NCBI RefSeq assembly: GCF_002934065.1
Contig: NZ_CP018049.1
Location: forward strand, 3,904,501-3,968,500
Origin: Pseudomonas orientalis
GTDB lineage: Bacteria > Pseudomonadota > Gammaproteobacteria > Pseudomonadales > Pseudomonadaceae
Length of the DNA stretch: 64,000 nt
Direction of reading: 5' to 3'
Shown: positions 18,739-30,144 of the stretch, in pieces
Numbering within the stretch: position 1 is the first letter of the stretch
How the letters are laid out: each line of letters starts with the position of its first letter
Notes under the pieces: model-generated
The model's database searches: none
Told to the model about the DNA's origin: nothing
Seen by the model: the letters and a program-made list of their open reading frames with translations, nothing else
Translations under genes and position numbers: made by a program

Positions 18739-18770
18739 AAAAGGGCCATTCAATAATTGAATGACCCTTA
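18739..18770 (-). terminator. Second hairpin after the tRNA cluster
   Basis: AAGGGTCATTCAA and TTGAATGGCCCTT form a 13-base stem with one mismatch on the minus strand and are followed by TTTTGTTTG. It backs up the nearer terminator and may also serve the TetR side. Confidence 0.65.
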
Positions 18771-18788
18771 AAAATCCCGCAAAGCGGG
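18770..18788 (-). terminator. Rho-independent terminator of the tRNA operon
   Basis: CCCGC-TTT-GCGGG followed by ATTTTT on the minus strand, 6 bases after the last tRNA. Confidence 0.85.
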
Positions 18789-18794
18789 TAATCG

Positions 18795-18870
18795 TGGCGT
18801 CCCCTAGGGGACTCGAACCCCTGTTACCGCCGTGAAAGGGCGGTGTCCTAGGCCACTAGACGAAGGGGAC
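18795..18870 (-). tRNA. tRNA-Glu (TTC)
   Basis: A 76-base cloverleaf ending in encoded CCA. The acceptor stem GTCCCCT pairs with AGGGGAC, the anticodon loop is CTTTCAC with TTC, and the T-loop is GGTTCGAGTCC. Identical to the second copy 279 bases away. Confidence 0.97.
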
Positions 18871-18948
18871 ACAAACCTTCTGTACAGTGATCGATGCGAA
18901 GACCGATCGATTCAAGGACGGTGTGGCCGCAACCTTGAACCTGTAGAT

Positions 18949-19024
<76 letters not shown>

Positions 19025-19073
19025 GATTTTTCGCCTGGCGGCGCAGCAGACCTTTCGAGCTGCTTGTTGAAAC

Positions 19074-19149
19074 TGGCGTCCCCTAGGGGACTCGAACCCC
19101 TGTTACCGCCGTGAAAGGGCGGTGTCCTAGGCCACTAGACGAAGGGGAC
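19074..19149 (-). tRNA. tRNA-Glu (TTC), second copy
   Basis: Same 76-base sequence as the copy at 18795. It is part of a tandem duplication of an Ala-Glu pair. Confidence 0.97.
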
Positions 19150-19227
19150 AAAACCTTCTGTACAACTGATCGGCGCTGAGTGCCGATCGATTCAAGGACG
19201 GTGTGGCCAGACCTTGAACCTGTAAAT

Positions 19228-19303
<76 letters not shown>

Positions 19304-19407
19304 TCATCGGTGAGGACGGGGCGAATCTTAATGGCGGTTTCGAAACGTGTCAAATTTATTTTCAACAATTTTCAAAATTTTTTGCCGGGATAACAATCAC
19401 TTACCGA

Positions 19408-19433
19408 CGAAACCCCGGAAAACCGGGGTTTCG
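19408..19433 (-). terminator. Hairpin downstream of gltX
   Basis: CGAAACCCCGG and CCGGGGTTTCG form a perfect 11-base stem with a 4-base loop, 18 bases after the gltX stop. The T-run is weak, so it may be a processing or stabilising hairpin rather than a strong terminator. Confidence 0.55.
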
Positions 19434-19450
19434 TCCTTAAAGCCGTGCGC

Positions 19451-20932
19451 TTAAGCGATAGCGCCCAGCAGCTTTTCCCACTCTTTGTTTTCTTTCTTCG
19501 AAACACCACCAAGCAAATCAAGGGCTTGGCGCAGACGGAAACGCGTGAGGTCCGGGCCGAGGATTTCCATCGCGTCGAGCACCGACACTGAACTGGCCTG
19601 ACCGGTAATCGCGGCAAACATCAACGGCATGGCATCACGCAACTTCAGCTCCAGCGACTCGACCACCGCCTGGATCGTCGCGGTGATCGCATCCTTCTCC
19701 CATTGGCGCAGGCTTTCGAGCTTCCACAGGATCAACTGCATCAACTGACGCACCTGGTCACCGGAGAGCTTTTTCGATTCAAACAGCTTGGCCTCCGGGT
19801 TCACGCCACCGGCGAAGAAAAAGCTGGCCAGCGGTGCGACCTGGCTGAACGTTTCCACCCTGCCCTGCACCAGCGGCGCGATCTTCATCATGTACTCGGG
19901 GTTGAGTGCCCACTGCTGCACACGACTGGCGAACTCTTCTACCGGCAAATCACGCAACCACTGGCCGTTAAGCCACGACAGCTTCTCGATATCGAAGATC
20001 GGCCCGCCCAGGGAAACGCGGGACAGGTCGAAGTGATCGACCATTTCCTGCAGCGAGAATTTCTCGCGCTCGTCCGGCATCGACCAGCCCATGCGGCCCA
20101 GGTAATTGAGCATGGCTTCAGGCATGAAGCCCATGCGCTCGTAGAAGGTCACCGACGTCGGGTTCTTGCGCTTGGACAGCTTGCTCTTGTCCGGGTTACG
20201 CAACAGCGGCATGTAGCACAGCTGCGGCTGTTCCCAGCCGAAGTATTCGTAGAGCAGGATCAGCTTGGGCGCCGACGGCAGCCATTCTTCGCCGCGCAGC
20301 ACATGGGTGATGCCCATCAGGTGGTCGTCGACCACGTTGGCCAGGAAGTACGTCGGCAGGCCGTCGGTCTTCATCAGCACCTGCATGTCCATGCGGTCCC
20401 ACGGAATCTCGACATCACCGCGCAGCATGTCCGGCACTACGCACACGCCTTCGCTTGGCACTTTCATGCGGATCACATGGGGCTCGCCGGCGGCCAGGCG
20501 CGCGGCCACTTCCTCTTTGGACAACAGCAGCGCGCGGCCATCGTAGCGCGGCGTCTCGCCACGGGCCTGTTGCTCGGCGCGCATCTGGTCCAGCTCTTCG
20601 GCGGTGCAGAAGCAGGGGAACGCGTGGCCCATGTCCACCAGTTGCTGGGTGTACTGCTTGTAGATGTCGCTGCGCTCGCTCTGGCGATACGGGCCGTGGG
20701 GGCCGCCGACATCCGGGCCTTCGGCCCAGGTAATGCCCAACCAGCGCAGGGCGTCGAAAATCTGCTGTTCCGACTCACGGGTCGAGCGCAGTTGATCGGT
20801 GTCTTCGATCCGCAGGATGAATTCACCGCCGTGCTGCTTGGCAAAGCAGTAGTTGAACAGGGCGATGTAAGCAGTGCCGACGTGGGGATCCCCAGTAGGC
20901 GATGGCGCAATGCGCGTGCGGACGGTGGTCAT
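19451..20932 (-). CDS. gltX: Glutamate-tRNA ligase
   Basis: Charges tRNA-Glu with glutamate using ATP. The 493-residue class I synthetase begins MTTVRTRIAPSPTGDPHVGT, which includes the HIGH-type motif, and carries the KMSKS-type motif as KLSKRK. The start is this conserved Met; the frame opens 70 codons upstream through a REPIN. The Ala/Glu tRNA cluster lies immediately downstream, so enzyme and substrate genes adjoin. Confidence 0.97.
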   Translation of the reverse strand: MTTVRTRIAPSPTGDPHVGTAYIALFNYCFAKQHGGEFILRIEDTDQLRSTRESEQQIFDALRWLGITWAEGPDVGGPHGPYRQSERSDIYKQYTQQLVDMGHAFPCFCTAEELDQMRAEQQARGETPRYDGRALLLSKEEVAARLAAGEPHVIRMKVPSEGVCVVPDMLRGDVEIPWDRMDMQVLMKTDGLPTYFLANVVDDHLMGITHVLRGEEWLPSAPKLILLYEYFGWEQPQLCYMPLLRNPDKSKLSKRKNPTSVTFYERMGFMPEAMLNYLGRMGWSMPDEREKFSLQEMVDHFDLSRVSLGGPIFDIEKLSWLNGQWLRDLPVEEFASRVQQWALNPEYMMKIAPLVQGRVETFSQVAPLASFFFAGGVNPEAKLFESKKLSGDQVRQLMQLILWKLESLRQWEKDAITATIQAVVESLELKLRDAMPLMFAAITGQASSVSVLDAMEILGPDLTRFRLRQALDLLGGVSKKENKEWEKLLGAIA

Positions 20933-21025
20933 GGCAGGTCTCGAATGGGCGATAAAACTGAAAATTGAAACAAGGGGCGAATGGTAACACCAGCTTGGGT
21001 GATTCCGGGAGACCGAGGCGCGGCC

Positions 21026-21115
21026 ATCGGGGGCAAGCCCCCTCCCACACTGAATGGGGTTCACACATCTGAATGTGTGAATACAGTCAAATGTGGGAGG
21101 GGGCTTGCCCCCGAT
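21026..21115. repeat. REPIN (GTGGGAGGGGGCTTGC class)
   Basis: Two inverted REPs with CCCCGAT tails, between the uvrB stop and gltX. The spacer includes a small inverted repeat (TTCACACATCT/GAATGTGTGAA). Confidence 0.9.
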
Positions 21116-21138
21116 GAGGCCAGTAAAGTCACCCCAGA

Positions 21139-23154
<2,016 letters not shown>

Positions 23155-23496
23155 AACGTACCTCGTGTGGTCACCCCAGACTCAATACCGCCAGGGACGA
23201 AATAGCTCAGCAGCCCACGAATAATCATCGCAGGTTGCAGGAAAAAACCATGATAGCCGTAGTAGTGGTGACGAATGCGACGGGTTTCAAGGTAATCATC
23301 CTACCTGCCGTCCGGGATCAATCTGCAATAAGACTAACGGTCGGCCATTAAACCGAAAAACTTGGCCGAAAAGCCATTTCCGCTGTCGCCCTCAGCCGTG
23401 ATGGCCTCTATACTAGCTCCCCGTTTGTGCACCGCTCTAGTGCAACCGGCTGGAGCGCGACACGTCCCTCCCTTCCCCCATAGAGCTGCCGCAAAA
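23155..23496. promoter_or_regulatory. uvrB / aminotransferase divergent region
   Basis: This 342-base gap holds no gene. A TATACT hexamer at 23409-23414 is a plausible sigma-70 -10 box for the aminotransferase, though the -35 is weak. I saw no clear LexA box for uvrB. Confidence 0.4.
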
Positions 23497-24693
23497 ATGA
23501 GCCTGTTCTCCGCTGTCGAAATGGCACCACGCGATCCAATCCTGGGCCTCAACGAAGCATTCAACGCCGATACTCGAACCACCAAGGTCAACCTGGGCGT
23601 GGGCGTTTACTGCAACGAGGAGGGGAAGATTCCGCTCTTGCGTGCCGTTGCCGAAGCGGAAGCCATTCGCGTTGCGCAACATGCGGCCCGTGGCTACTTG
23701 CCGATTGACGGCATTGCGGCCTACGACAAGGCCGTGCAAACCCTGCTGTTCGGTGATAAGTCGCCGCTGCTCGAAGCCGGCCGCGTAGTCACCGTGCAGG
23801 CCGTGGGTGGCACTGGCGCGCTGAAGATCGGTGCCGACTTCCTCAAGCAGTTGCTGCCCGACGCCGTGGTGGCCATCAGCGACCCGAGCTGGGAAAACCA
23901 CCGCGCACTGTTCGAAACCGCCGGTTTCCCGGTGCAGAACTACCGCTACTACGACGCCGCCAGCCATGACGTCAACCGTAGCGGCCTGCTCGAAGACCTC
24001 AACGCCCTGCCGCCACAGTCCATCGTGGTGTTGCACGCCTGCTGCCACAACCCGACCGGTGTCGACCTGAGCCCGGCTGACTGGCAGAACGTACTGGACG
24101 TGGTCAAGGCCAAAAACCTGGTGCCATTCCTTGATATGGCCTACCAGGGCTTCGGCGACGGCATCCACGAAGACGCCGCCGCAGTGCGCCTGTTCGCGGA
24201 GTCGGGCCTGACCTTCTTTGTGTCCAGCTCGTTTTCCAAGTCGTTCTCCCTGTACGGCGAACGCGTGGGCGCCTTGTCCATCGTCGGCGACTCCAGGGAA
24301 GAAAGCGCGCGCATCCTGTCCCAGGTCAAGCGTGTGATCCGTACCAACTACTCCAACCCACCGACCCACGGCGCGGCGATCGTCGCAGCGGTACTGAACA
24401 ACCCCGAACTGCGCGCCCAGTGGGAAGCCGAACTGGCCGAAATGCGCTTGCGCATCCGCGGCATGCGCGAGCAGATGGTGGCCGAACTGGCCAAGGCTGC
24501 TCCCGGCCACGACTTCAGCTTCGTCGGTCGCCAGCGTGGGATGTTTTCCTACTCCGGGTTGACGGTTGAGCAAGTGACCCGCCTGCGCAGCGAGTTTGGC
24601 ATCTATGCACTGGACACCGGCCGTATCTGTGTGGCAGCGCTGAACCAGTCGAACATTGCTGCGGTCACACAGGCAATCGTTCAGGTGCTGTAA
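23497..24693 (+). CDS. Aromatic-amino-acid / aspartate aminotransferase (class I)
   Basis: PLP enzyme transferring amino groups between tyrosine, phenylalanine or aspartate and 2-oxoglutarate. It has 398 residues, starting MSLFSAVEMAPRDPILGLNE, with the PLP-lysine in SSSFSKSFSLYGERVG, the HxxxNPTGVD loop (HACCHNPTGVD) and the Arg in RQRGMFSYSG. The 45-codon upstream extension of the frame is not family-like. TyrB/AspC-type in sequence; exact preference is not decided by sequence alone. A strong terminator follows. Confidence 0.92.
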   Translation: MSLFSAVEMAPRDPILGLNEAFNADTRTTKVNLGVGVYCNEEGKIPLLRAVAEAEAIRVAQHAARGYLPIDGIAAYDKAVQTLLFGDKSPLLEAGRVVTVQAVGGTGALKIGADFLKQLLPDAVVAISDPSWENHRALFETAGFPVQNYRYYDAASHDVNRSGLLEDLNALPPQSIVVLHACCHNPTGVDLSPADWQNVLDVVKAKNLVPFLDMAYQGFGDGIHEDAAAVRLFAESGLTFFVSSSFSKSFSLYGERVGALSIVGDSREESARILSQVKRVIRTNYSNPPTHGAAIVAAVLNNPELRAQWEAELAEMRLRIRGMREQMVAELAKAAPGHDFSFVGRQRGMFSYSGLTVEQVTRLRSEFGIYALDTGRICVAALNQSNIAAVTQAIVQVL

Positions 24694-24712
24694 ACCCGCC
24701 AGTGTTGAACGA

Positions 24713-24740
24713 GGGGGAAGCCAAGGGCTTCCCCCTTTTT
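24713..24740 (+). terminator. Rho-independent terminator of the aminotransferase gene
   Basis: GGGGGAAGCC and GGCTTCCCCC pair around AAG and are followed by TTTTT. Confidence 0.9.
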
Positions 24741-24793
24741 GTTGGCGAACCCACTAGACTGGACAACGACTGCCCCTTTGCTGCGAGAGCCCT

Positions 24794-25003
24794 ATGAGAA
24801 ACGACGACCTGGATCTGCGTGCCGACCGCGACGAACTGCATGACTATGCTCCACGCGCGCCGCAAGCCAAGCGCCAGAAAAGCCTGGTGCTGCAAGTGGC
24901 GCTGGGGGTGTTCCTCGGTGGCCTGGCGTTGTGGCTGGTGCAACTGGGCGCCACGGCGATCATGGCCAAGCTGGCCATGGGCACCTTCCAGTTCGGCGGC
25001 TGA
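24794..25003 (+). CDS. Small single-pass membrane protein
   Basis: A 69-residue protein: charged N-terminal half (residues 1-30), one hydrophobic helix (VLQVALGVFLGGLALWLVQLG, about 32-52) and a short tail. No domain recognised. It looks like a conserved small inner-membrane protein with a cytoplasmic N-terminus. A GAGAGCCC stretch precedes the ATG as a weak ribosome site. Confidence 0.7.
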   Translation: MRNDDLDLRADRDELHDYAPRAPQAKRQKSLVLQVALGVFLGGLALWLVQLGATAIMAKLAMGTFQFGG

Positions 25004-25021
25004 GCGCAAGAGGAACCAACA

Positions 25022-25045
25022 TGTGGGAGGGGGCTTGCCCCCGAT
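25022..25045. repeat. Single REP (GTGGGAGGGGGCTTGC class)
   Basis: An unpaired REP ending CCCCGAT directly abuts a REPIN of the other class, so the two repeat families lie side by side. Confidence 0.85.
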
Positions 25046-25047
25046 GT

Positions 25048-25147
25048 TGTAGGAGCGAGCTTGCTCGCGAAAAACTCACAGCCACCGCGTTTATCCAGGA
25101 ATTACGCGTTATCGTTGACGTTTTTCGCGAGCAAGCTCGCTCCTACA
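25048..25147. repeat. REPIN (GTAGGAGCGAGCTTGC class)
   Basis: Two inverted copies of GTAGGAGCGAGCTTGCTCGC enclose about 56 bases. This is the second repeat class of the window; a sister copy lies at 30145. Confidence 0.9.
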
Positions 25148-25153
25148 TTCGAT

Positions 25154-26038
25154 TCAGGCTGCTGCAAGCCCGCGTTCTTCCAGCAGTTTTACGAAGCTGT
25201 TCAAGCTTTGCGACACTGTGCCCCGGCGCCAGATCAGCCAGGTATTCAACACACGGAAGTTGTCCGCCAGCGGCCACACGCTGACCGCCGCCGCCCCCGG
25301 CATGCTTTCCAGCATACTGCGCGGCATCAACGCCAGCCCTGCCCCGGCGCTGACGCACGCCAGCATGCCGTGGTAAGACTCAATCTCGAAGATCCTGCCC
25401 GGCACCGCGCCGTCCTGTGAAAACCAGCGCTCGAAGTGATGCCGATACGAGCAGTTGGAGCGAAAGGTATAGATATTCTCGCCGGACACATCCCGCCCGC
25501 GCGTGATCGGCGCATGGTACAGCGGCGCGATCACCACCATCTCCTCTTCAAATACCGCCACGCCCTCCAGCGTGGAGTGCAGCACCGGGCCGTCGACAAA
25601 GGCTGCGGTCAAACGCCCGGACAGCACGCCTTCGATCATCGTGCCCGACGGCCCCGTACTCAGGTCCAGCTCGACCTTAGTGTGCTTCTGGTTATACGCC
25701 GCCAGCAACGCAGGAATACGCACCGCCGCCGTACTTTCCAGCGAGCCGAGGGCAAAGGCGCCCTGAGGCTCCTCCCCCGCCACCGTGGCGCGGGCCTCCT
25801 GGACCAGATCGAGAATACGCCGCGTATAGCCAAGGAAATTCCACCCGGCCGGTGACAGGCGCAGGCGGCTTTTCTCGCGGATAAACAACTCCACGCCCAG
25901 ATCCTGCTCCAGTTGTTTGATCCGGGTCGTCAGGTTCGACGGCACCCGGTGAATCAACTGTGCGGCGGCGCTGATGCTGCCTTGTTCGGCAACGGCCTTG
26001 AAGATTTCCAGTTGCACCAGATCCAATTCATTCTCCAT
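25154..26038 (-). CDS. LysR-family regulator divergent from sad (PtrR/YneJ-like)
   Basis: A 294-residue LTTR with HTH (LEIFKAVAEQGSISAAAQLI, recognition helix VPSNLTTRIKQLEQDLG) and effector domain. It is divergent from a succinate-semialdehyde dehydrogenase gene, the same arrangement as ptrR-sad in E. coli, so regulation of sad is likely. The start codons are 92 bases apart. Ligand unknown. Confidence 0.88.
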   Translation of the reverse strand: MENELDLVQLEIFKAVAEQGSISAAAQLIHRVPSNLTTRIKQLEQDLGVELFIREKSRLRLSPAGWNFLGYTRRILDLVQEARATVAGEEPQGAFALGSLESTAAVRIPALLAAYNQKHTKVELDLSTGPSGTMIEGVLSGRLTAAFVDGPVLHSTLEGVAVFEEEMVVIAPLYHAPITRGRDVSGENIYTFRSNCSYRHHFERWFSQDGAVPGRIFEIESYHGMLACVSAGAGLALMPRSMLESMPGAAAVSVWPLADNFRVLNTWLIWRRGTVSQSLNSFVKLLEERGLAAA

Positions 26039-26130
26039 TCGTGAATGTATTGCTTAATATTATTCATTTTCCAGAAAAGATCCAGCACCGTACGCTGGCC
26101 TCCATCCCATCACCCCAGCAGGACGGTGCC

Positions 26131-27522
26131 ATGAACGCTATTGCTCATCAGACCCACGCCTTGTCGATCAACCCGGCCGATGGCGAAACGGTTGGCAGCT
26201 ACGCATATGAAAGCCAATCGCAGCTGGATGCCGCGCTCGACCGTTCCACCGCTGCCTTCCTCACCTGGCGCCGCCAACCGGTCGACCAGCGCGCGCAATT
26301 GCTGTTGGCCCTGGCCAGTGCCCTGCGTGACCAGGCCGAAGCCATGGCCCAAATGATTACCCTGGAAATGGGCAAACCCATCGCCCAGGCCCGCGCCGAA
26401 ATCGAGAAATGCGCCCAGCTCAGCGAGTGGTATGCGCAACACGGTCCCGTCATGCTCGCACCGGAGCCGACCCTGGTAGACAACGGCAGCGCCCGGATCG
26501 AATACCGCCCGCTGGGGCCGATCCTTGCCGTAATGCCGTGGAACTTCCCGGTATGGCAAGTGCTGCGCGGCGCCGTGCCAACGATGCTCGCCGGCAACAC
26601 CTATGTGCTTAAACACGCGCCGAACGTGATGGGCAGCGCCTACCTGATCCAGCAGGCGTTCCACAAGGCTGGCTTTGCTGAAGGCCTGTTTGAGGTCATC
26701 AACGTCCCCACCGAGGGTGTGTCCAGCGCCATTGCCGACCCACGCATCGCCGCCGTCACCCTCACCGGCAGCGTGCGCGCCGGTATCGCCATCGGCTCCC
26801 AGGCCGGTGCGGCACTGAAGAAGTGCGTGCTGGAACTGGGCGGCTCCGACCCGTTCATCGTGCTCAACGACGCCGATCTCGACGCCGCCGTACAGGCCGC
26901 GCTGATCGGCCGCTTCCAGAACAGCGGCCAGGTTTGCGCCGCCGCCAAGCGCCTGATCATCGAGGAAGGTGTGGTTGAAGCCTTTACCGCCAGGTTCGTC
27001 GAGGCCAGCCGCAACCTGGTGATGGGCGACCCGACTTCGCCTGCCACCTACATCGGTCCCATGGCGCGCTTCGATCTGCGCGATGAGCTGCACGACCAGG
27101 TCCAGGCCACCCTCGAAGAAGGCGCGACCCTGCTGCTGGGCGGCCACAAGGTGGCTGGCGCAGGCAACTATTACGAGCCCACTGTACTGGCTGACGTCAC
27201 CGACCAGATGACCTCGTTCAAACAGGAACTGTTCGGCCCCGTCGCGTCCATCATCACCGCCCGCGACGCCGACCATGCGGTGGCACTGGCCAACGACAGC
27301 GAGTTCGGCCTGACCGCCAGTATCTTCACCGCCGACCCGGCGAAAGCGCAGGACATCGCCAACCAGTTGGAAACCGGTGGGATCTTCGTCAACGCCTACA
27401 GCGTCTCCGACCCGCGCGTCGCGTTTGGTGGCGTGAAAAAAAGCGGATTCGGACGCGAACTGTCGCACTTCGGCGTACGCGAGTTCTGTAATGCGCAGAC
27501 GGTGTGGCTCGATCGTCAATAA
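26131..27522 (+). CDS. sad: NAD-dependent succinate-semialdehyde dehydrogenase (Sad/YneI-like)
   Basis: Oxidises succinate semialdehyde to succinate in GABA and polyamine breakdown. The 463-residue ALDH carries the cofactor region MPWNFPVWQVLRG, the general-base Glu in LELGGSDPFIV and the catalytic Cys in NSGQVCAAAKR. The start is ATG of MNAIAHQTH with an AGGACGG site. The short ALDH form and the PtrR-like neighbour favour the Sad/YneI clade over GabD. Confidence 0.88.
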   Translation: MNAIAHQTHALSINPADGETVGSYAYESQSQLDAALDRSTAAFLTWRRQPVDQRAQLLLALASALRDQAEAMAQMITLEMGKPIAQARAEIEKCAQLSEWYAQHGPVMLAPEPTLVDNGSARIEYRPLGPILAVMPWNFPVWQVLRGAVPTMLAGNTYVLKHAPNVMGSAYLIQQAFHKAGFAEGLFEVINVPTEGVSSAIADPRIAAVTLTGSVRAGIAIGSQAGAALKKCVLELGGSDPFIVLNDADLDAAVQAALIGRFQNSGQVCAAAKRLIIEEGVVEAFTARFVEASRNLVMGDPTSPATYIGPMARFDLRDELHDQVQATLEEGATLLLGGHKVAGAGNYYEPTVLADVTDQMTSFKQELFGPVASIITARDADHAVALANDSEFGLTASIFTADPAKAQDIANQLETGGIFVNAYSVSDPRVAFGGVKKSGFGRELSHFGVREFCNAQTVWLDRQ

Positions 27523-27549
27523 ACAGCCCTGGCTTCAACACACATCAAA

Positions 27550-27638
27550 TGTGGGAGGGGGCTTGCCCCCGATGGCGGTGGATCAGCCAGACATCTGTCA
27601 CTGACACACCGTTATCGGGGGCAAGCCCCCTCCCACAT
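27550..27638. repeat. REPIN (GTGGGAGGGGGCTTGC class)
   Basis: Inverted REP pair between the sad stop and the inhibitor gene, which converge here. Confidence 0.9.
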
Positions 27639-27680
27639 TTGGATCCAGACAACCTTGGAGGCCGTACCTATTCTAAGCAA

Positions 27681-27980
27681 TCAGCGAATATGCCTCCGCA
27701 CGCACTGCACCAACCCGTCCAGTGCCTGCGACTTCACCGGCGCCAATACGCACACCGTGTGTTCACGCTCGCCCTCGGTCACGGTGAGTGTGTAATGCAC
27801 CTGCCCAGGATTGCCGGAGGGTTGAGTACTTTGCGGCAACTGGAAAAACTTCGACTGCTCGATCAGTTGCCGCAACTCCTGCTGATCCTGCTCGGGCAGT
27901 GCATCGAGCTCGACACTGCGAGGTTTGGCCAAGCCCGGAAAGAACGCCGGGCCGCCGTTTTCCTTGATCGAGATTCGCAT
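27681..27980 (-). CDS. Emfourin-like protealysin inhibitor
   Basis: A 99-residue protein whose sequence (MRISIKENGGPAFFPGL..., PGQVHYTLTVTEGE) matches the emfourin pattern. Emfourin was described as a tight inhibitor encoded beside protealysin in Serratia. It starts 28 bases after the stop of the M4 protease, on the same strand, as in known protease-inhibitor operons. No signal peptide is seen, which agrees with a cytoplasmic safeguard role. Confidence 0.82.
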   Translation of the reverse strand: MRISIKENGGPAFFPGLAKPRSVELDALPEQDQQELRQLIEQSKFFQLPQSTQPSGNPGQVHYTLTVTEGEREHTVCVLAPVKSQALDGLVQCVRRHIR

Positions 27981-28008
27981 GGCTGTTCCTCACCGCCCTG
28001 GCGGAGTG

Positions 28009-29070
28009 TCAGACGTTGATACCGACCGCTTTCCAACCTTCCTTCACGGCCTTCTGCTCATCCTTGTTCGCGCCATAAAGGCGCCCGGCGACATCGTAAG
28101 TGATACGTGCAAAACGCAGAAACCCCGAGTTCGGCCGCAACCGCGAATCACGCAGGGCGTCATACCAGATACGCCCGGCACGCTCCCAGGCGAACCCGCC
28201 AATACGCGTAGCAACCTGATAGAACGCATGGTTGGGGATGCCGGAATTAATGTGCACGCCACCATTGTCGTCATAGGTTTGCACAAAGTCATCCATATGC
28301 CCCGGCTGCGGGTCCTTGCCCAGCAATTTATCGTCAAACGCCGTGCCGGGGGCCTTCATCGAGCGCAGCGCGGTGCCTTTGATCTTTTTGGTAAACAGCC
28401 CCTTGCCGATCAGCCAATCGGCGTCCTCGGCCTTTTGCTTTAACGCGTACTGCTTGATCAGCGATCCGAACACGTCCGACAGCGACTCGTTCAACGCACC
28501 CGACTGGTTGAAGTACATCAACTTGGCTTCATCCTCGGTCACCCCGTGCGCCAACTCGTGACCAATCACGTCCAGCGCCACGGTAAAGCGGTTGAACAAC
28601 TGCTGGTCGCCATCACCAAAGACCATCTGGGTCGAGTTCCAGAAGGCATTATTGTAGTCCTGGCCAAAGTGCACGGTGGCGTCCAGCGCCATCCCGGCAT
28701 CGTCGATGGAATTGCGATCGAACACCTGGTCGAAAAAATCGAAGGTCGCGCCCAGGCCGTCGTAGGCCTCGTCCACTGCGGCATCACCGCTGGCAGGTTG
28801 CCCTTCGCCACGGATCAGCTTGCCGGGCAGGCTGTCGGTATTGTCGGCGCTGTAGATCGAGCGCTGTTTCTCGGCGCCCGCCAGCAGCGCCATGCGGGCC
28901 GGGCCTTTGGCGGGCACGGCGACCATGCGCAACGAGCGGAACGTGCTGTCCTTGGCGCGCGTGCGCAGCGCAACCTCACGCTGGGCTTTGTCACCGTGGC
29001 GCGCGATCTGGTCGAGCATGTACGGCGGGATCAGACAGAAAATCGGATTTCGCGGGTGGCGAACACACAT
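28009..29070 (-). CDS. Protealysin-like M4 metalloprotease
   Basis: Zinc endopeptidase of the thermolysin family, 353 residues. A short pro-region with the CLIPPYML motif (residues 12-19) is typical of protealysin-like precursors, which lack a classical signal peptide. The zinc site is HELAHG (about 168-173) with the distal Glu in GALNESLSD (about 192). The catalytic His lies in the C-terminal domain (HINSGIPNHAF). It is cotranscribed with the emfourin-like inhibitor and divergent from a nuclease. Roles in invasion of eukaryotic cells are reported for Serratia protealysin; here this is only suggested. Confidence 0.93.
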   Translation of the reverse strand: MCVRHPRNPIFCLIPPYMLDQIARHGDKAQREVALRTRAKDSTFRSLRMVAVPAKGPARMALLAGAEKQRSIYSADNTDSLPGKLIRGEGQPASGDAAVDEAYDGLGATFDFFDQVFDRNSIDDAGMALDATVHFGQDYNNAFWNSTQMVFGDGDQQLFNRFTVALDVIGHELAHGVTEDEAKLMYFNQSGALNESLSDVFGSLIKQYALKQKAEDADWLIGKGLFTKKIKGTALRSMKAPGTAFDDKLLGKDPQPGHMDDFVQTYDDNGGVHINSGIPNHAFYQVATRIGGFAWERAGRIWYDALRDSRLRPNSGFLRFARITYDVAGRLYGANKDEQKAVKEGWKAVGINV

Positions 29071-29204
29071 AAGCTGGCTCCTTTTTGGCGTGTGGTGAAC
29101 GGCCGGTTGACGACTTCATGATAGACGCGGGTTTACCACCTGGGCCAAATTGTCATGAAATCATGTTGCAGTCGTGTTTATCCGAGGCCCATAAGGAATA
29201 CCCC

Positions 29205-30134
29205 ATGCCCGCACGCCACGTCAAAACTGACCTGTCCTACCGCCCAAGGCTTGCCGACCTTCGCCCTCTGATCGCGCCCGCCCCTTCCCTGCTGGAGGCC
29301 AGGGCCGCAACCCCGCGCGTCACCGCAGCCAAGGACCTGCAAAACCGGCGCGGTTACGCCGAGGATTTTCTCGGTAGCTTCGCAGTGCCCTGGCCCACGC
29401 TGGACACGGCCCTGGCAGGCGATGCCCAGCCCGGGCGCCTGGACTACACGCACTTTTCCATCAGCATGTCGCGCTCGCGACGCCTGGCGCTGTATGTCGG
29501 CGTCAACATCGACGGCGACAAGCACGTGGATATCGTGCGCAGCAACGACACCTGGGCCTACGATGGCCGCCTGCCCCTCGACGCCCAGGTTGGCGAAGAC
29601 CTCTACGCCGGTAATGGCCTGGACCGTGGTCACCTGGTGCGGCGCCAGGACCCCAACTGGGGCGACGAGGCGAACACCGCCAACCTCGACACCTTTCACT
29701 TCACCAACTGCTCACCGCAGATGAGCGGCTTCAATCAGAAGACCTGGCTGGAGCTGGAGGACTACATTCTCGACAACACCCAGCGCTGGAAAGCCCGCGC
29801 CAGCGTCTTCAGCGGGCCGGTGTTCGCCGACGACGACCGCGTGTACCGTGGCGTGAAAATCCCCCAGGCGTTCTGGAAAGTGGTGGCCTACCTCAGCGAT
29901 GACGGCAAACCGTCCGCCAGCGCATACATGATCGACCAGCGCCGCGAACTGGACCAACTGGACCTGGTCTTCGGCCCGCTCAAAACCTACCGGCGCAGCG
30001 TGTTGCAGATCGAACAATTGACCGGCATCCGCTTCGGCAACTTGGCCGACTACGACGGTTTCAGCAACGAAGAGCGCGCCACGGGGACGCGGATCGAAGC
30101 GCTGGTCCAGGGGCCGCAGGATATACGTCTCTGA
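29205..30134 (+). CDS. DNA/RNA non-specific endonuclease (DRGH/NUC family)
   Basis: A 309-residue nuclease of the Serratia NucA type. The active-site DRGH lies at about residues 140-143 (LDRGHLVRRQD) and the metal-binding Asn in NCSPQMSGFNQ. The start ATG has AAGGA eight bases upstream. No Sec signal is visible, so it may be secreted by another system or act inside the cell. It is divergent from the M4 protease, with 134 bases between starts. Confidence 0.9.
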   Translation: MPARHVKTDLSYRPRLADLRPLIAPAPSLLEARAATPRVTAAKDLQNRRGYAEDFLGSFAVPWPTLDTALAGDAQPGRLDYTHFSISMSRSRRLALYVGVNIDGDKHVDIVRSNDTWAYDGRLPLDAQVGEDLYAGNGLDRGHLVRRQDPNWGDEANTANLDTFHFTNCSPQMSGFNQKTWLELEDYILDNTQRWKARASVFSGPVFADDDRVYRGVKIPQAFWKVVAYLSDDGKPSASAYMIDQRRELDQLDLVFGPLKTYRRSVLQIEQLTGIRFGNLADYDGFSNEERATGTRIEALVQGPQDIRL

Positions 30135-30144
30135 CCAGACCCAC

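Noticed and set aside
27504..28019. Plus-strand frame over the inhibitor gene
   Set aside because: Antisense to a recognisable emfourin-like gene and spans a REPIN.
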